This document shows positions 36,402 through 45,313 of a DNA stretch of 64,000 bases, in pieces. Below the pieces are notes generated by a model, which saw only the letters and a program-made list of their open reading frames with translations, ran no database searches and was not told the origin of the DNA. The translations under genes and the position numbers were made by a program. Origin of the DNA: Candidatus Thioglobus sp. NP1 (lineage in GTDB: Bacteria; Pseudomonadota; Gammaproteobacteria; PS1; Pseudothioglobaceae); NCBI RefSeq assembly GCF_003326015.1, contig NZ_CP023860.1:372001-436000 (forward strand). The letters run 5' to 3'. Position 1 is the first letter of the stretch. Each line of letters starts with the position of its first letter.

Positions 36402-37847
36402 ATTAATAGAAGAACTAAAATTTTAGCAACCCTAGGGCCATCAACAGATAGACCTGAAGTCTTGAAAGGAATTCTAGATGGTGGGGTTAATGTAGTTCGT
36501 ATAAACTTTTCACATAATGATGAAAAAGATCATTTAAAACGAATCAAAGCGATAAGACAATACGAAAAAGAAAATGATACTTTTATAGGTATTATGATGG
36601 ATCTTCAAGGTCCTAAAATCCGAATTTCCAGTTTTAAAAATGATAAGGTTAAACTTAGTTTGGGAGATCAATTTATACTTGATGCTGATTTACCTGAAAT
36701 GGAAGGTGATCATCAAGCTGTTGGAATAGCTTACAAAGAATTACCAAATGATTTAAATGCTGGGAATATGCTTTTATTAGATGATGGCAAAATAATTCTC
36801 AAAGTAGATAGAATTAAGAATTCAAAAATTTTTACTACAGTTATACAAGCTGGAACTTTATATAACAATAAGGGAATTAATTTACGTGGTGGAGGGCTTA
36901 GTGCTAGTGCTTTAACGGACAAAGATAGAAGTGATATTTTAATAGCTGCAAAGGCTGATGCTGATTATGTTGCTATATCTTTCCCTATTAATGCCGATGA
37001 TGTTCGTGAAACTAAGAGACTTTTATTAAAGGCAGGGTCCAATGCAAGTGTAATTGCTAAAATTGAGCGCGCTGAAGCGCTTGAAGAAGATATTATTACT
37101 GAAATAATTCAAGAGTCTGCAGGAATAATGGTGGCTCGTGGAGATTTAGGTGTCGAAATTGGGGACCCTCAATTACCCGCCCAGCAAAAGCGACTAATCC
37201 AATTAGCAAGGGCTAATGACAGATTTGTAATAACAGCAACTCAGATGCTGGAGTCAATGATAAGTAGCCCAATTCCTACTAGAGCTGAGGTTTTTGATGT
37301 TGCTAATGCAGTTCTTGATGGAACAGATGCTGTAATGCTCTCGGCAGAAACTGCTATTGGTTCCTACCCAATTGAGGCAGTGAAGACGATGAATGATGTT
37401 TGTCTTGAAGCTGAAAAAAGTCCTACAGCAAAAGTCTCTCATCATAGGTTACATGAGGATTTTGAAGGTATTGATGAAACAATTGCAATGAGTTCAATGT
37501 ATGCAGCTAACCATATAAAGGCAAAGCTTGTGGCCACATTAACACAAACTGGTAAAACTGCTTTATGGATGTCAAGGATTAGTTCTAATATTGCAATCTT
37601 TGCAATGTCAGATAATAATAAAACCTTACAAAAAGTAACTATATATAGGGGTGTTTATCCTTGTTATATAGAAAAAACAAGTGCTGATGACTGGAATGAT
37701 GTTAATAGTCATGTCATTGAAATTCTTCAAAGCAAGGCTGAAGTTGAAGATGGTGATATAGTAGTGCTTACTAAAGGGATGCATAAAGATAAGTCAGGTG
37801 GCACAAATCTGATGAAGATTCTTTGTGTTGGTGACGGAAATTATTAA
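36402..37847 (+). CDS. pyk: Pyruvate kinase, probable ATT start
   Basis: This is a 481-residue enzyme if initiated at ATT 36402. The start of the conserved N-terminus, NRRTKILATLGPSTDRPEVL, directly follows that codon, and AGGAG (36392-36396) lies five bases upstream. There is an in-frame TGA at 36390, and no ATG, GTG or TTG occurs until TTG 36462, which would delete the first beta-strand of the barrel. Core motifs follow: VVRINFSHND, GIMMDLQGPKIR, IAKIERAEAL, MVARGDLGVE and TATQMLESMI. The non-standard start may reflect control by initiation factor 3 or a sequence error in an ATG. Confidence 0.92.
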   Translation: MNRRTKILATLGPSTDRPEVLKGILDGGVNVVRINFSHNDEKDHLKRIKAIRQYEKENDTFIGIMMDLQGPKIRISSFKNDKVKLSLGDQFILDADLPEMEGDHQAVGIAYKELPNDLNAGNMLLLDDGKIILKVDRIKNSKIFTTVIQAGTLYNNKGINLRGGGLSASALTDKDRSDILIAAKADADYVAISFPINADDVRETKRLLLKAGSNASVIAKIERAEALEEDIITEIIQESAGIMVARGDLGVEIGDPQLPAQQKRLIQLARANDRFVITATQMLESMISSPIPTRAEVFDVANAVLDGTDAVMLSAETAIGSYPIEAVKTMNDVCLEAEKSPTAKVSHHRLHEDFEGIDETIAMSSMYAANHIKAKLVATLTQTGKTALWMSRISSNIAIFAMSDNNKTLQKVTIYRGVYPCYIEKTSADDWNDVNSHVIEILQSKAEVEDGDIVVLTKGMHKDKSGGTNLMKILCVGDGNY

Positions 37848-37874
37848 AAGCATAAATATAAAAAGGTAAACAAT

Positions 37875-38936
37875 ATGATGAAATATAAAGAAGAACTTAG
37901 AGAAACAGCAAGCCAACTAGCTGCTCAAGGTAAGGGATTACTTGCAGTTGATGAGTCGACGCCTACGATAGGTAAACGTCTTGCAGGAATTAATATTGAA
38001 AATACTGAGAAAAACCGACAGGCTTATCGTGGAATGCTTTTTACTACAGAGGGCCTTGGTGATTATATTAGTGGGGTAATACTTTTTGAGGAAACACTTT
38101 ATCAAAAACATCTTGATGGAGAAAGCATGGTTTCAAAAATTCATAATTTGGGAGTCATTCCTGGAATTAAAGTTGATAAGGGGCTAAGTCCACTCTCAGG
38201 TGGCCATGAGCTTGAAACCTGGTGCAAAGGATTAGAGGGTCTTGCTGAGAGAACAGCTGAGTATTATGAGCAAGGGGCGCGGTTTGCTAAGTGGCGAGCT
38301 GTTTTACAAATCACGGCAGATGGTTGTCCTACTGATCTGGCAATTAGAGAAAATGCATGGGGATTAGCAAGGTATGCTCGAACTTGTCAAGATTCTGGAC
38401 TAGTTCCAATTATTGAGCCTGAAATTCTAATGGATGGTAATCACTCAATTGAGCGAACAGCTGAAGTTCAAGAAAAAGTTTTGGTAGAAGTATATAGAGC
38501 ATGTGCAGAAAATAATGTGTTCTTAGAGGGTACATTGCTTAAGCCTTCTATGACTGTTCAGGGTGCTGAAAATACTAATAAGGTTAGTTCAGAAGAGGTT
38601 GCGAAAATGACAGTTCGTACAATGAATCGATGCGTTCCAGCGGCAGTTCCGGGGATCATGTTTTTATCAGGTGGACTAACAGAAGAAGATGCCTCTGTTT
38701 ATCTAAATACCATGAATAGCATTGAAAATAAAAGTACGACAAGTTTAACATTTTCTTACGGAAGAGCTCTCCAACAGTCTTGTTTGCAAGCATGGCAAGG
38801 TAAAAATTTGGAGGCAGGACAAAAAGCCTTAATGGCAAGATGTCAGGCTAACTCTGAGGCTTCAATGGGTGATTATGTTTCTGGTTCTCAACCCTCATCG
38901 CAAGATACATTATTTGAAGCTGGTTATAAGTATTAA
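37875..38936 (+). CDS. Fructose-bisphosphate aldolase, class I
   Basis: The 353-residue Schiff-base aldolase starts with TASQLAAQGKGLLAVDESTPTIGKRL split across the family N-terminal motif. The catalytic lysine is expected in LEGTLLKPSMTV (about residues 221-232), with KWRAVLQI supplying the other barrel lysine. Many proteobacteria use class II enzymes, so a eukaryote-like class I enzyme in this operon is worth noting. Two consecutive ATG codons open the frame. A terminator lies about 70 bases downstream. Confidence 0.93.
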   Translation: MMKYKEELRETASQLAAQGKGLLAVDESTPTIGKRLAGINIENTEKNRQAYRGMLFTTEGLGDYISGVILFEETLYQKHLDGESMVSKIHNLGVIPGIKVDKGLSPLSGGHELETWCKGLEGLAERTAEYYEQGARFAKWRAVLQITADGCPTDLAIRENAWGLARYARTCQDSGLVPIIEPEILMDGNHSIERTAEVQEKVLVEVYRACAENNVFLEGTLLKPSMTVQGAENTNKVSSEEVAKMTVRTMNRCVPAAVPGIMFLSGGLTEEDASVYLNTMNSIENKSTTSLTFSYGRALQQSCLQAWQGKNLEAGQKALMARCQANSEASMGDYVSGSQPSSQDTLFEAGYKY

Positions 38937-39004
38937 TATTTATGGTGTTTTTAGCCAATTTAGACTTATTAATTAATTTAAAACATAGAGCGTATAATTA
39001 AAAG

Positions 39005-39027
39005 CCCGAAATATTTCGGGTTTTTTT
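39005..39027 (+). terminator. Rho-independent terminator between fba and mnmG
   Basis: CCCGAA (39005-39010) pairs with TTCGGG (39015-39020) around ATAT, followed by seven T. It ends the central-carbon series. A TATAAT at 38993-38998 lies just before it, so any mnmG transcript started there would carry this hairpin at its 5' end. Confidence 0.85.
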
Positions 39028-39047
39028 ATAGAATAAACTGATTTTAA

Positions 39048-40919
39048 ATGAAGCAAAGTAAATATTATCCTGTAATTGTTGTTGGTGGAGGCCATGCTGG
39101 AACTGAAGCTGCTCTTGCCTCAGCAAGAATGGGCGTTGATACATTACTAATAACTCATAACGTTGAGACCCTTGGTCAAATGAGTTGTAACCCTGCAATT
39201 GGTGGAATTGGTAAAGGGCACCTTGTAAAGGAGATTGATGCATTGGGTGGATTTATGGCAAAAGCCATTGATTCTTCAGGTATTCAGTTTAGGACTTTGA
39301 ATGCATCTAAGGGGCCAGCTGTTAGAGCTACTAGGGCTCAAGCGGACAGAATATTATATAAAGCAGCTGTTAGATATAAAATAGAGAATCAAGAGAATCT
39401 AACGCTATTTCAGCAGCCAGTTGATGATTTGATTATTGAAAATCAAAGGGTTAAGGGTGTCATTACGCAAATGGGACTAGAGTTTTTTGCAGATAAAATA
39501 ATTCTAACTTCGGGTACATTTTTAGGTGGAATCATTCATATAGGTAAACAAAATTATCAGGGCGGAAGGGCTGGTGATGCTCCAGCTAATGTACTATCTG
39601 AAAGACTTCGATCTTATGACTTAGGGGTTGGGAGACTTAAAACAGGAACACCTCCAAGACTTGATGGAAGAACAATTAACTTTGATGTTTTACAAAAACA
39701 AGAGGGCGATACCCCTTTACCAAGTTTTTCTTTTATGGGAAGTTCATTAGACCACCCTAATCAGATACCATGTTATATTACTCATACTAATGCAAAGACT
39801 CATGAGTATATTGTTAATGGTCTAAAAGACTCTCCTCTCTATAGTGGCAAAATTGAAGGCGCTGGGCCACGTTACTGTCCTTCAATTGAGGATAAAGTTG
39901 TACGTTTTGCAGAAAGAGATTCACATCAAATATTTGTTGAACCAGAGGGGCTTACGACTCATGAAGTTTATCCAAATGGTATTTCAACATCCTTACCATA
40001 TGAAGTGCAAGAGGATTTTGTAAACTCGATTAAAGGGTTTGAAGATGCGAAAATTATTCGCCCTGGTTATGCCATTGAGTATGACTTTTTTGATCCACGA
40101 GGTTTAAAACAAACTCTTGAAGTTAAAAAAATAACTGGGCTATTTTTTGCTGGACAAATTAATGGTACTACTGGTTATGAAGAGGCTGCCGCACAAGGAA
40201 TTCTTGCTGGAATCAATGCGGCATTACAGGTCCAAGAAAAAGACCCATGGATTCCTAAAAGAGACGAGTCATACATTGGAGTTATGGTTGATGATTTGAC
40301 AACGAAAGGGGCAACTGAGCCCTATCGCATGTTTACTTCTCGTGCAGAGTATAGATTACTCTTGAGAGAGGATAATGCCGATGAAAGATTAACTCCAAAA
40401 GCCAGAGAGTTAGGACTAATTGATGAATCTCGCTGGCATTCGTTTAATGGAAAATATGAACAAGTAGCATCAGAAAAAAAACGTTTAAAGTCTTTTTGGA
40501 TTCAGGCTGGTGACAAACAAGCTGAAGATGTTTTAGGTATAAAACTTGCTCATGAATATAGTTTAGAGGCTCTTCTCAAAAGACCAAACATAAACTATAA
40601 AACTCTTAGTAATATTGACAAAGCAAAACCATTTTTAGAAGATAAGTCAATTATTGAACAAGTTGAAAATCAAATCAAATATGAAGGTTATATTAAACGT
40701 CAATTAGATGAAATCGAAAAATATCGAAAAAATGAAAATACTAAATTATCTTCTGATATTGACTATAGTGAGATTAAAGCATTATCCAATGAAGTTAGAC
40801 AAAAATTAAATGAGCATAAGCCTGAAACAATAGGGCAGGCCAGCAGAATTCAAGGAGTGACACCAGCTTCAATTTCTATCTTATTGGTTTTTTTGAAGAC
40901 CTATAAAACCTTGACGTGA
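39048..40919 (+). CDS. mnmG: tRNA uridine-5-carboxymethylaminomethyl modification enzyme
   Basis: This 623-residue FAD protein works with MnmE to modify the wobble uridine of tRNAs reading split codon boxes. The FAD dinucleotide loop is [19 protein letters not shown] (about residues 10-28), followed by [22 protein letters not shown], the second signature [16 protein letters not shown] and a C-terminal helical region for MnmE and tRNA contact. Length is typical. It overlaps rsmG by four bases (GTGA), the usual gid operon order. Confidence 0.97.
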   Translation: MKQSKYYPVIVVGGGHAGTEAALASARMGVDTLLITHNVETLGQMSCNPAIGGIGKGHLVKEIDALGGFMAKAIDSSGIQFRTLNASKGPAVRATRAQADRILYKAAVRYKIENQENLTLFQQPVDDLIIENQRVKGVITQMGLEFFADKIILTSGTFLGGIIHIGKQNYQGGRAGDAPANVLSERLRSYDLGVGRLKTGTPPRLDGRTINFDVLQKQEGDTPLPSFSFMGSSLDHPNQIPCYITHTNAKTHEYIVNGLKDSPLYSGKIEGAGPRYCPSIEDKVVRFAERDSHQIFVEPEGLTTHEVYPNGISTSLPYEVQEDFVNSIKGFEDAKIIRPGYAIEYDFFDPRGLKQTLEVKKITGLFFAGQINGTTGYEEAAAQGILAGINAALQVQEKDPWIPKRDESYIGVMVDDLTTKGATEPYRMFTSRAEYRLLLREDNADERLTPKARELGLIDESRWHSFNGKYEQVASEKKRLKSFWIQAGDKQAEDVLGIKLAHEYSLEALLKRPNINYKTLSNIDKAKPFLEDKSIIEQVENQIKYEGYIKRQLDEIEKYRKNENTKLSSDIDYSEIKALSNEVRQKLNEHKPETIGQASRIQGVTPASISILLVFLKTYKTLT

Positions 40920-41527
40920 ACGATAAAGAAAAGTTACTTTGTGACGGTGCTGAATTAATGGATATAGCTTTAACAGAGTTTCAAATCCAGCAATTATTAA
41001 GTTACCATTCACTTATTAGTAAATGGAATAAGGTCTATAACCTAAGTGCTATAAGGGATCCTTTAGAGTCAATTAAAAAGCATTTTTTAGATAGCCTATC
41101 AATAATAAGTTTTATTAAAGATGAGTTATTGCTGGATGTTGGATCTGGAGCTGGATTACCAGGAATTATAATAGCAATAATGAAGCCCAAAACCAAAGTT
41201 TTTGTGATTGATAGCGTTGGTAAAAAGTGCCGGTTTATGCAAACTGCAAAAACTGAGTTGTCACTTACAAACTTAACAGTTATTAATAGTAGGGTTGAAG
41301 ATTTCGTGCCAAAAGAGACTTTTCCACAAATAACTTCAAGGGCTTTTGCAGATACAAATGAAACAATTAATAAAACTCAACATTTGGTGTCAAGTGATGG
41401 AAGATACTTGTTGATGAAAGGAGATAATATTAATGAAGATGATATTAATAATATTAATATTAAGGTTCATTCTTTAAAGGTTCCTTTTGTTTCAGATAAT
41501 AGATCACTTTTAGAAATTAATATATAA
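40916..41527 (+). CDS. rsmG: 16S rRNA (guanine527-N7)-methyltransferase
   Basis: This is a 203-residue SAM-dependent methyltransferase. The SAM loop [17 protein letters not shown] (about residues 74-90) and the start [12 protein letters not shown] are characteristic of RsmG (GidB). The GTG start overlaps the mnmG stop. It is followed 8 bases later by a TatD nuclease gene. Confidence 0.95.
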   Translation: MNDKEKLLCDGAELMDIALTEFQIQQLLSYHSLISKWNKVYNLSAIRDPLESIKKHFLDSLSIISFIKDELLLDVGSGAGLPGIIIAIMKPKTKVFVIDSVGKKCRFMQTAKTELSLTNLTVINSRVEDFVPKETFPQITSRAFADTNETINKTQHLVSSDGRYLLMKGDNINEDDINNINIKVHSLKVPFVSDNRSLLEINI

Positions 41528-41535
41528 TTTTTGTT

Positions 41536-42306
41536 ATGCAAATTGTTGATTCCCATTGCCATATTGATAGAGTTGATTTAGATGCTTTTGGTGGAAGCAT
41601 AGAGTCAATGCTAGAGCATGCTAGTGAGCTATCAGTTAGTAAATTTTTATGCGTTTGTATTGATTTAGAGCATTTTAATCAGGTACATGATTTGGCATTA
41701 AAGTATCCTAATATTTTTTCATCTGTGGGTGTTCATCCTACAGAGACAAATTGTAAGGATCCGAGTGTTGAAGATTTATTGGGTTATGCCAAGAGTGAAC
41801 GTGTTATTGCAATTGGTGAAACTGGATTAGATTATTTTCATGTAAAGAAAGATGATGCAGATTGGCAAAGAGACCGTTTTCGAAGACATATTAGAGCCTC
41901 TAATGAGTCTGGAAAACCTATGATAATTCATATGAGAGAAGCTAAATCTGATACGATTAATATTCTTTCTGAGGAGAAAGCTCAATCAGGTGTTATGCAT
42001 TGTTTCTCAGAGGACTGGGAGACTGCTGAAGCAGCACTAGATTTAGGATTCTACATTTCTTTTTCAGGAATCTTAACATTCAATAGTGCGCAAACTCTGC
42101 GAGATGTTGCAAAAAAAATACCTGCTGAACGTATATTAGTTGAGACTGACTCGCCCTATCTGACTCCTGTTCCGTATAGGGGAAAACCAAATAGTCCAGC
42201 TTATACATATTATGTAGCAGAAAAGCTTGCTGAAATTCGCAATACTAGTATCGATAATATAGCTAGGGTAACAACGCAGAATTTTAACCAGTTATTTTTT
42301 CCATAA
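41536..42306 (+). CDS. TatD family metal-dependent hydrolase (YcfH type)
   Basis: This 256-residue TIM-barrel amidohydrolase-like nuclease has the metal-binding set VDSHCHIDR (residues 4-12), GETGLDYFH, IIHMREA, VMHCFSEDW and VETDSPYLTPVPYRG, complete for the TatD family. Members act as 3'-5' exonucleases or DNases in repair and may also hydrolyse D-aminoacyl-tRNA. It sits between rsmG and rluC with almost no gaps. Confidence 0.93.
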   Translation: MQIVDSHCHIDRVDLDAFGGSIESMLEHASELSVSKFLCVCIDLEHFNQVHDLALKYPNIFSSVGVHPTETNCKDPSVEDLLGYAKSERVIAIGETGLDYFHVKKDDADWQRDRFRRHIRASNESGKPMIIHMREAKSDTINILSEEKAQSGVMHCFSEDWETAEAALDLGFYISFSGILTFNSAQTLRDVAKKIPAERILVETDSPYLTPVPYRGKPNSPAYTYYVAEKLAEIRNTSIDNIARVTTQNFNQLFFP

Positions 42307-42310
42307 GCTC

Positions 42311-43234
42311 ATGCCAATTCATGATGCTCCAAGACTTATAACAGTTGATGAATTTTCGATTGGACAAAGGTTAGATAATTATTTAGTCAAACAGCTTAAG
42401 GGTGTTCCTAAGTCTCATATTTATAGAATCATCAGAAAGGGTGAGGTACGGGTTAATAAAGGAAGAAAGAAAGCTGACTATAGGCTTATTTCTGAGGATA
42501 TTATCCGCATTCCACCAATAAGAACCTCAATAACTGTGGCTGTAAAACCTTCAGATAATTTGCTGGAGACGCTGAATAATTCAATACTGTTTGAGGATAA
42601 AGGCTTGCTTATTATTAATAAGCCTCATGGAATGGCTGTGCATGGTGGAAGTGGTGTTACTATTGGTATTATTGAAGCTCTTAAGAGTGAATATAAAGAG
42701 CCAATTGAGCTTGTTCATCGACTAGATAGAGCTACTTCTGGCTGTCTAATTCTGGCCAAAAAACGCTCTGTCTTGAAAGCTTTACATGAGCAACTCTTTA
42801 ATCATCAATTAGAGAAGCGATATATTGCCCTTGTTAAAAACAGTTGGAGTAAAAAAAGACATACGGTTGACGCTCCAATTTATCAAAATTCAAGAAATAG
42901 CGTTATAGATTCAAAAGGTAAAGAATCATTAAGTCATTTTCATCCCCTAAAAAATTTTCAAATTGATGACTACAGTGCTTCATTGGTTGATGTAGTTATA
43001 GAGACTGGGAGGACCCATCAAATAAGAGTGCATGCTAAATATGCAGAACATCCGTTAGCACAGGATAATAAATATGGAGACCCTAACTTTGATAAATTGA
43101 TGAAGAAAAAAGGGTTAAATCGACTTTTTTTACATGCTAAAGCAATTACATTTACCAATCCAATGACAAATGAGATCCAAAAAATATCTGCACCATTACC
43201 AGATGATCTTGAGAAGTTCTTAGCCAAATTATGA
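42311..43234 (+). CDS. rluC: 23S rRNA pseudouridine synthase, RluC type
   Basis: This 307-residue RluA-superfamily enzyme has an N-terminal S4 RNA-binding domain (RLDNYLVKQLKGVPKSHIYRIIRKGEVRVN split over residues 20-50) and the catalytic motif LVHRLDRATSGCLILAK, whose Asp (about residue 140) attacks the uridine ring. The S4 domain and length favour RluC, which modifies U955, U2504 and U2580 in E. coli; RluD is the alternative. It overlaps ubiA by four bases. Confidence 0.88.
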   Translation: MPIHDAPRLITVDEFSIGQRLDNYLVKQLKGVPKSHIYRIIRKGEVRVNKGRKKADYRLISEDIIRIPPIRTSITVAVKPSDNLLETLNNSILFEDKGLLIINKPHGMAVHGGSGVTIGIIEALKSEYKEPIELVHRLDRATSGCLILAKKRSVLKALHEQLFNHQLEKRYIALVKNSWSKKRHTVDAPIYQNSRNSVIDSKGKESLSHFHPLKNFQIDDYSASLVDVVIETGRTHQIRVHAKYAEHPLAQDNKYGDPNFDKLMKKKGLNRLFLHAKAITFTNPMTNEIQKISAPLPDDLEKFLAKL

Positions 43235-44073
43235 ATGCATATATAAGCCTTATGCGTTTGAATAAACCTATAGGCATACTCTTACTCTTATGGCCTACCT
43301 ACTGGGCATTATTCTTAAGTGCAAATGGTTGGCCAGATATAGACTTATTAGTGATCTTTACTCTGGGAGTAATTATCATGAGAACTGCAGGATGTATTAT
43401 CAATGATTATGCAGATCGCAATATTGATAAGCATATTGCTCGAACTCAGGACCGTCCATTAACAACAGGGGAGATTTCAACAAAAAAAGCTCTATTACTT
43501 TTTTCATTACTAATAGTTATTGCATTTTGCTTAGTTTTATTAACAAATACATTAACTGTTCAGTTGTCAATTGTAGCTGTTGCTTTAGCAACTATATATC
43601 CCTTTACAAAACGATGGACTCATTTACCCCAGCTAGTTTTAGGGGCGGCATTTGGCATTAGTGTTCCTATGGCATTTAGTGCACAAACAGGCTTAATTCC
43701 TTACTCTGCAGGATTAGTCTTTCTTGCAACAATAGTATGGACATTAATTTATGATACTCTGTATGCCATGGCAGATCGTGATGAGGATTTAAAGATAGGA
43801 GTAAAGTCAACTGCTATTCTTTTTGCAAAATATGATCAAATTGCTATCACTTTATTGCAAATATTGTTAATTATTATCTTTATTGCAATTGGTAAAACAT
43901 TCAATTTAGACTTAATTTATTACTTTTCTTTGATAATTATTACGTTTTTTATGATTTATCATCAGTTCTTAATGAAAAAACGACAAAAAAGTGCGTATTT
44001 TAAGGCTTTTATTAACAATAATTTCATTGGTATCAGTGCCTTCGCAGGTATCTTGTTTTCTGTAATTAGTTAG
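43231..44073 (+). CDS. ubiA: 4-hydroxybenzoate polyprenyltransferase
   Basis: This 280-residue inner-membrane prenyltransferase attaches the polyprenyl tail to 4-hydroxybenzoate in ubiquinone synthesis. The first Asp-rich site is RTAGCIINDYADRNID (about residues 52-67), and ARTQDRPLTTGEIS follows as in UbiA; the second Asp-rich site is DTLYAMADRDED (about 177-188). About eight hydrophobic helices are visible. It overlaps rluC (ATGA). It implies an aerobic or microaerobic respiratory chain using ubiquinone. Confidence 0.93.
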   Translation: MNAYISLMRLNKPIGILLLLWPTYWALFLSANGWPDIDLLVIFTLGVIIMRTAGCIINDYADRNIDKHIARTQDRPLTTGEISTKKALLLFSLLIVIAFCLVLLTNTLTVQLSIVAVALATIYPFTKRWTHLPQLVLGAAFGISVPMAFSAQTGLIPYSAGLVFLATIVWTLIYDTLYAMADRDEDLKIGVKSTAILFAKYDQIAITLLQILLIIIFIAIGKTFNLDLIYYFSLIIITFFMIYHQFLMKKRQKSAYFKAFINNNFIGISAFAGILFSVIS

Positions 44074-44157
44074 CTTACTTAATGTTGAATTTTTGCAACA
44101 TTTAGCTAGATTCTAGTCATTTTTGCTTAATTATTGTCTTTTTTTCATCAAGAAAAC

Positions 44158-44184
44158 TTGACACAGTGATTTTGATACTATAAA
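44158..44184 (+). promoter_or_regulatory. Promoter of small membrane protein copy 1
   Basis: A perfect TTGACA (44158-44163) and TATAAA (44179-44184) are separated by 15 bases; an extended -10 of the form TGnTACTAT overlaps. The block is conserved before all three copies, which supports function. A leader hairpin, AATCAGC (44194-44200) with GCTGGTT (44207-44213), follows. Confidence 0.75.
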
Positions 44185-44239
44185 AAGTCCACCAATCAGC
44201 AAATATGCTGGTTATTTTTAAAATTAATGGAGAGAAAAT

Positions 44240-44458
44240 ATGTTAAGCAATGTAACTGGTTGGATTAAAAAGTTAACTGAAGCAGGTGTCGGTCTTGTAG
44301 CACTTGCAGTAGTTGTTCAAGTAATATTTGGCTCAAGCGCTTCATTCCTACCTGGTGATGTAGTAGCTAGGCTTACAGATATGATTGGCACACTTGGTGG
44401 TGCTGGCTTAGTTGGTTTAATTACAGCAGGATTGTTGTACCAAATCTTTTCTAAGTAA
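44240..44458 (+). CDS. Small two-helix membrane protein, copy 1 of 3 (unknown function)
   Basis: I do not recognise this 72-residue protein. It begins with a short amphipathic stretch (MLSNVTGWIKKLTEAG), followed by a hydrophobic helix at about 17-31, a connecting segment with FLPGDVVARLTDMIG (about 36-50) and a second Gly-rich hydrophobic helix at about 53-70 ending in a basic tail. No signal cleavage site or Cys is present. A consensus promoter, strong ribosome site and terminator of its own suggest a very abundant product. It differs from copy 3 at three residues and from copy 2 at 21. Possible roles include a membrane-organising or pore-forming peptide; nothing in the context decides. Confidence 0.85.
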   Translation: MLSNVTGWIKKLTEAGVGLVALAVVVQVIFGSSASFLPGDVVARLTDMIGTLGGAGLVGLITAGLLYQIFSK

Positions 44459-44480
44459 ACGTTTCATATTAACTCAATAA

Positions 44481-44506
44481 AAAACCCGCCATTAGGCGGG
44501 TTTTTT
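44481..44506 (+). terminator. Terminator of small membrane protein copy 1
   Basis: AAAACCCGCC (44481-44490) pairs with GGCGGGTTTT (44495-44504) around ATTA, with a T-tract continuing to 44506. This is a very strong intrinsic terminator, essentially identical to that of copy 3. Confidence 0.95.
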
Positions 44507-44561
44507 ATTAACTAGACGAAGGGCTATTAAGTAATTTTTAGCAATTCACAACAGAGAAAAC

Positions 44562-44588
44562 TTGACACACTGATTTTGATACTATAAA
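44562..44588 (+). promoter_or_regulatory. Promoter of small membrane protein copy 2
   Basis: TTGACA (44562-44567), 15 bases, TATAAA (44583-44588), differing from copies 1 and 3 by a single base in the spacer. The leader hairpin is kept as AATCAG (44598-44603) with CTGGTT (44612-44617), one pair shorter and with a different loop. Confidence 0.75.
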
Positions 44589-44642
44589 AAGTTTATCAAT
44601 CAGCAGAGAAACTGGTTATCTTAAAATTAATGGAGAGAAAAT

Positions 44643-44861
44643 ATGTTGGATAATGTAATTGGTTGGGTAAAAAAATTAACAGAAGTTGGTGTAAGTATTA
44701 TTGCGCTCGCAGTTGTTGTTCAAATAATTTTTGGTAGTCAAGCTGCATTCCTACCTGGTGATGTAATCGCTAGACTTACAGATATAATTATGGGACTTGG
44801 TTCTGCAAACTTAGTTGGCTTAATTGCTGTTGCTTTGTTATATAAAATCTTTACTAAGTAA
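44643..44861 (+). CDS. Small two-helix membrane protein, copy 2 of 3 (unknown function)
   Basis: This 72-residue paralogue of the flanking genes is identical to copy 1 at about 51 of 72 positions. Changes are mostly conservative (Val/Ile, Ala/Ser), while the invariant parts are the GW-KKLTE start, AVVVQ-IFGS, FLPGDV-ARLTD and LVGLI--LLY-IF. That pattern indicates purifying selection on a real protein rather than a decaying duplicate. The second helix has fewer glycines than in copies 1 and 3 (MGLGSANLVGLIAVALL), so its packing may differ. Its transcription unit is complete. Confidence 0.85.
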   Translation: MLDNVIGWVKKLTEVGVSIIALAVVVQIIFGSQAAFLPGDVIARLTDIIMGLGSANLVGLIAVALLYKIFTK

Positions 44862-44879
44862 TACATATTTACTCAATAA

Positions 44880-44904
44880 AAACCCGCTTTATTGCGGGTT
44901 TTTT
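44880..44904 (+). terminator. Terminator of small membrane protein copy 2
   Basis: AAACCCGC (44880-44887) pairs with GCGGGTTT (44894-44901) around a 6-base loop and is followed by T residues to 44904. The design is the same as in copies 1 and 3 but the loop sequence differs. Confidence 0.93.
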
Positions 44905-44992
44905 ACTATTTAAATGAAATATTATTAATAGCCTTAAACCATATGATATAAGGGTTCAAAGGTATTTTGATGCATTTTTAAGCTTTGAAAAC

Positions 44993-45019
44993 TTGACACA
45001 GTGATTTTGATACTATAAA
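44993..45019 (+). promoter_or_regulatory. Promoter of small membrane protein copy 3
   Basis: TTGACA (44993-44998), 15 bases, TATAAA (45014-45019), with the leader hairpin AATCAGC (45029-45035) with GCTGGTT (45042-45048). The block matches copy 1 almost base for base. Confidence 0.75.
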
Positions 45020-45074
45020 AAGTGCATTAATCAGCAAATATGCTGGTTATTTTTAAAATTAATGGAGAGAAAAT

Positions 45075-45293
45075 ATGTTAAGCAATGTAACTGGTTGGAT
45101 TAAAAAGTTAACTGAAGCAGGTGTCGGTCTTGTAGCACTTGCAGTAGTTGTTCAAGTAATATTTGGCTCAAGCGCTTCATTTCTTCCTGGTGATGTGGTC
45201 GCTAGATTAACGGATATGATTGGTGCCCTTGGTGGTGCTGGCTTAGTTGGTTTAATTACAGCAGGATTGTTGTACCAAATCTTCAAAAGGTAA
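45075..45293 (+). CDS. Small two-helix membrane protein, copy 3 of 3 (unknown function)
   Basis: This 72-residue near-duplicate of copy 1 differs by Thr51 to Ala and a C-terminal Ser-Lys to Lys-Arg. The first 109 bases of the two genes are identical. A central stretch of about 55 bases then carries many mostly synonymous differences, after which identity resumes to the last codons and into the shared 3' region. Such a patchwork points to gene conversion between copies. The start, ribosome site and membrane topology are as for copy 1. Confidence 0.85.
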   Translation: MLSNVTGWIKKLTEAGVGLVALAVVVQVIFGSSASFLPGDVVARLTDMIGALGGAGLVGLITAGLLYQIFKR

Positions 45294-45313
45294 ACGTTTC
45301 ATATTAACTCAAT

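Noticed and set aside
36400-36462. Pyruvate kinase as a frameshifted or truncated pseudogene
   Set aside because: The frame is continuous with all core motifs intact; only the start codon is non-standard.
44081-44102. Stem AATGTTG/CAACATT after ubiA as a terminator
   Set aside because: There is no T-tract after it and the stem is AT-rich; it may be chance.
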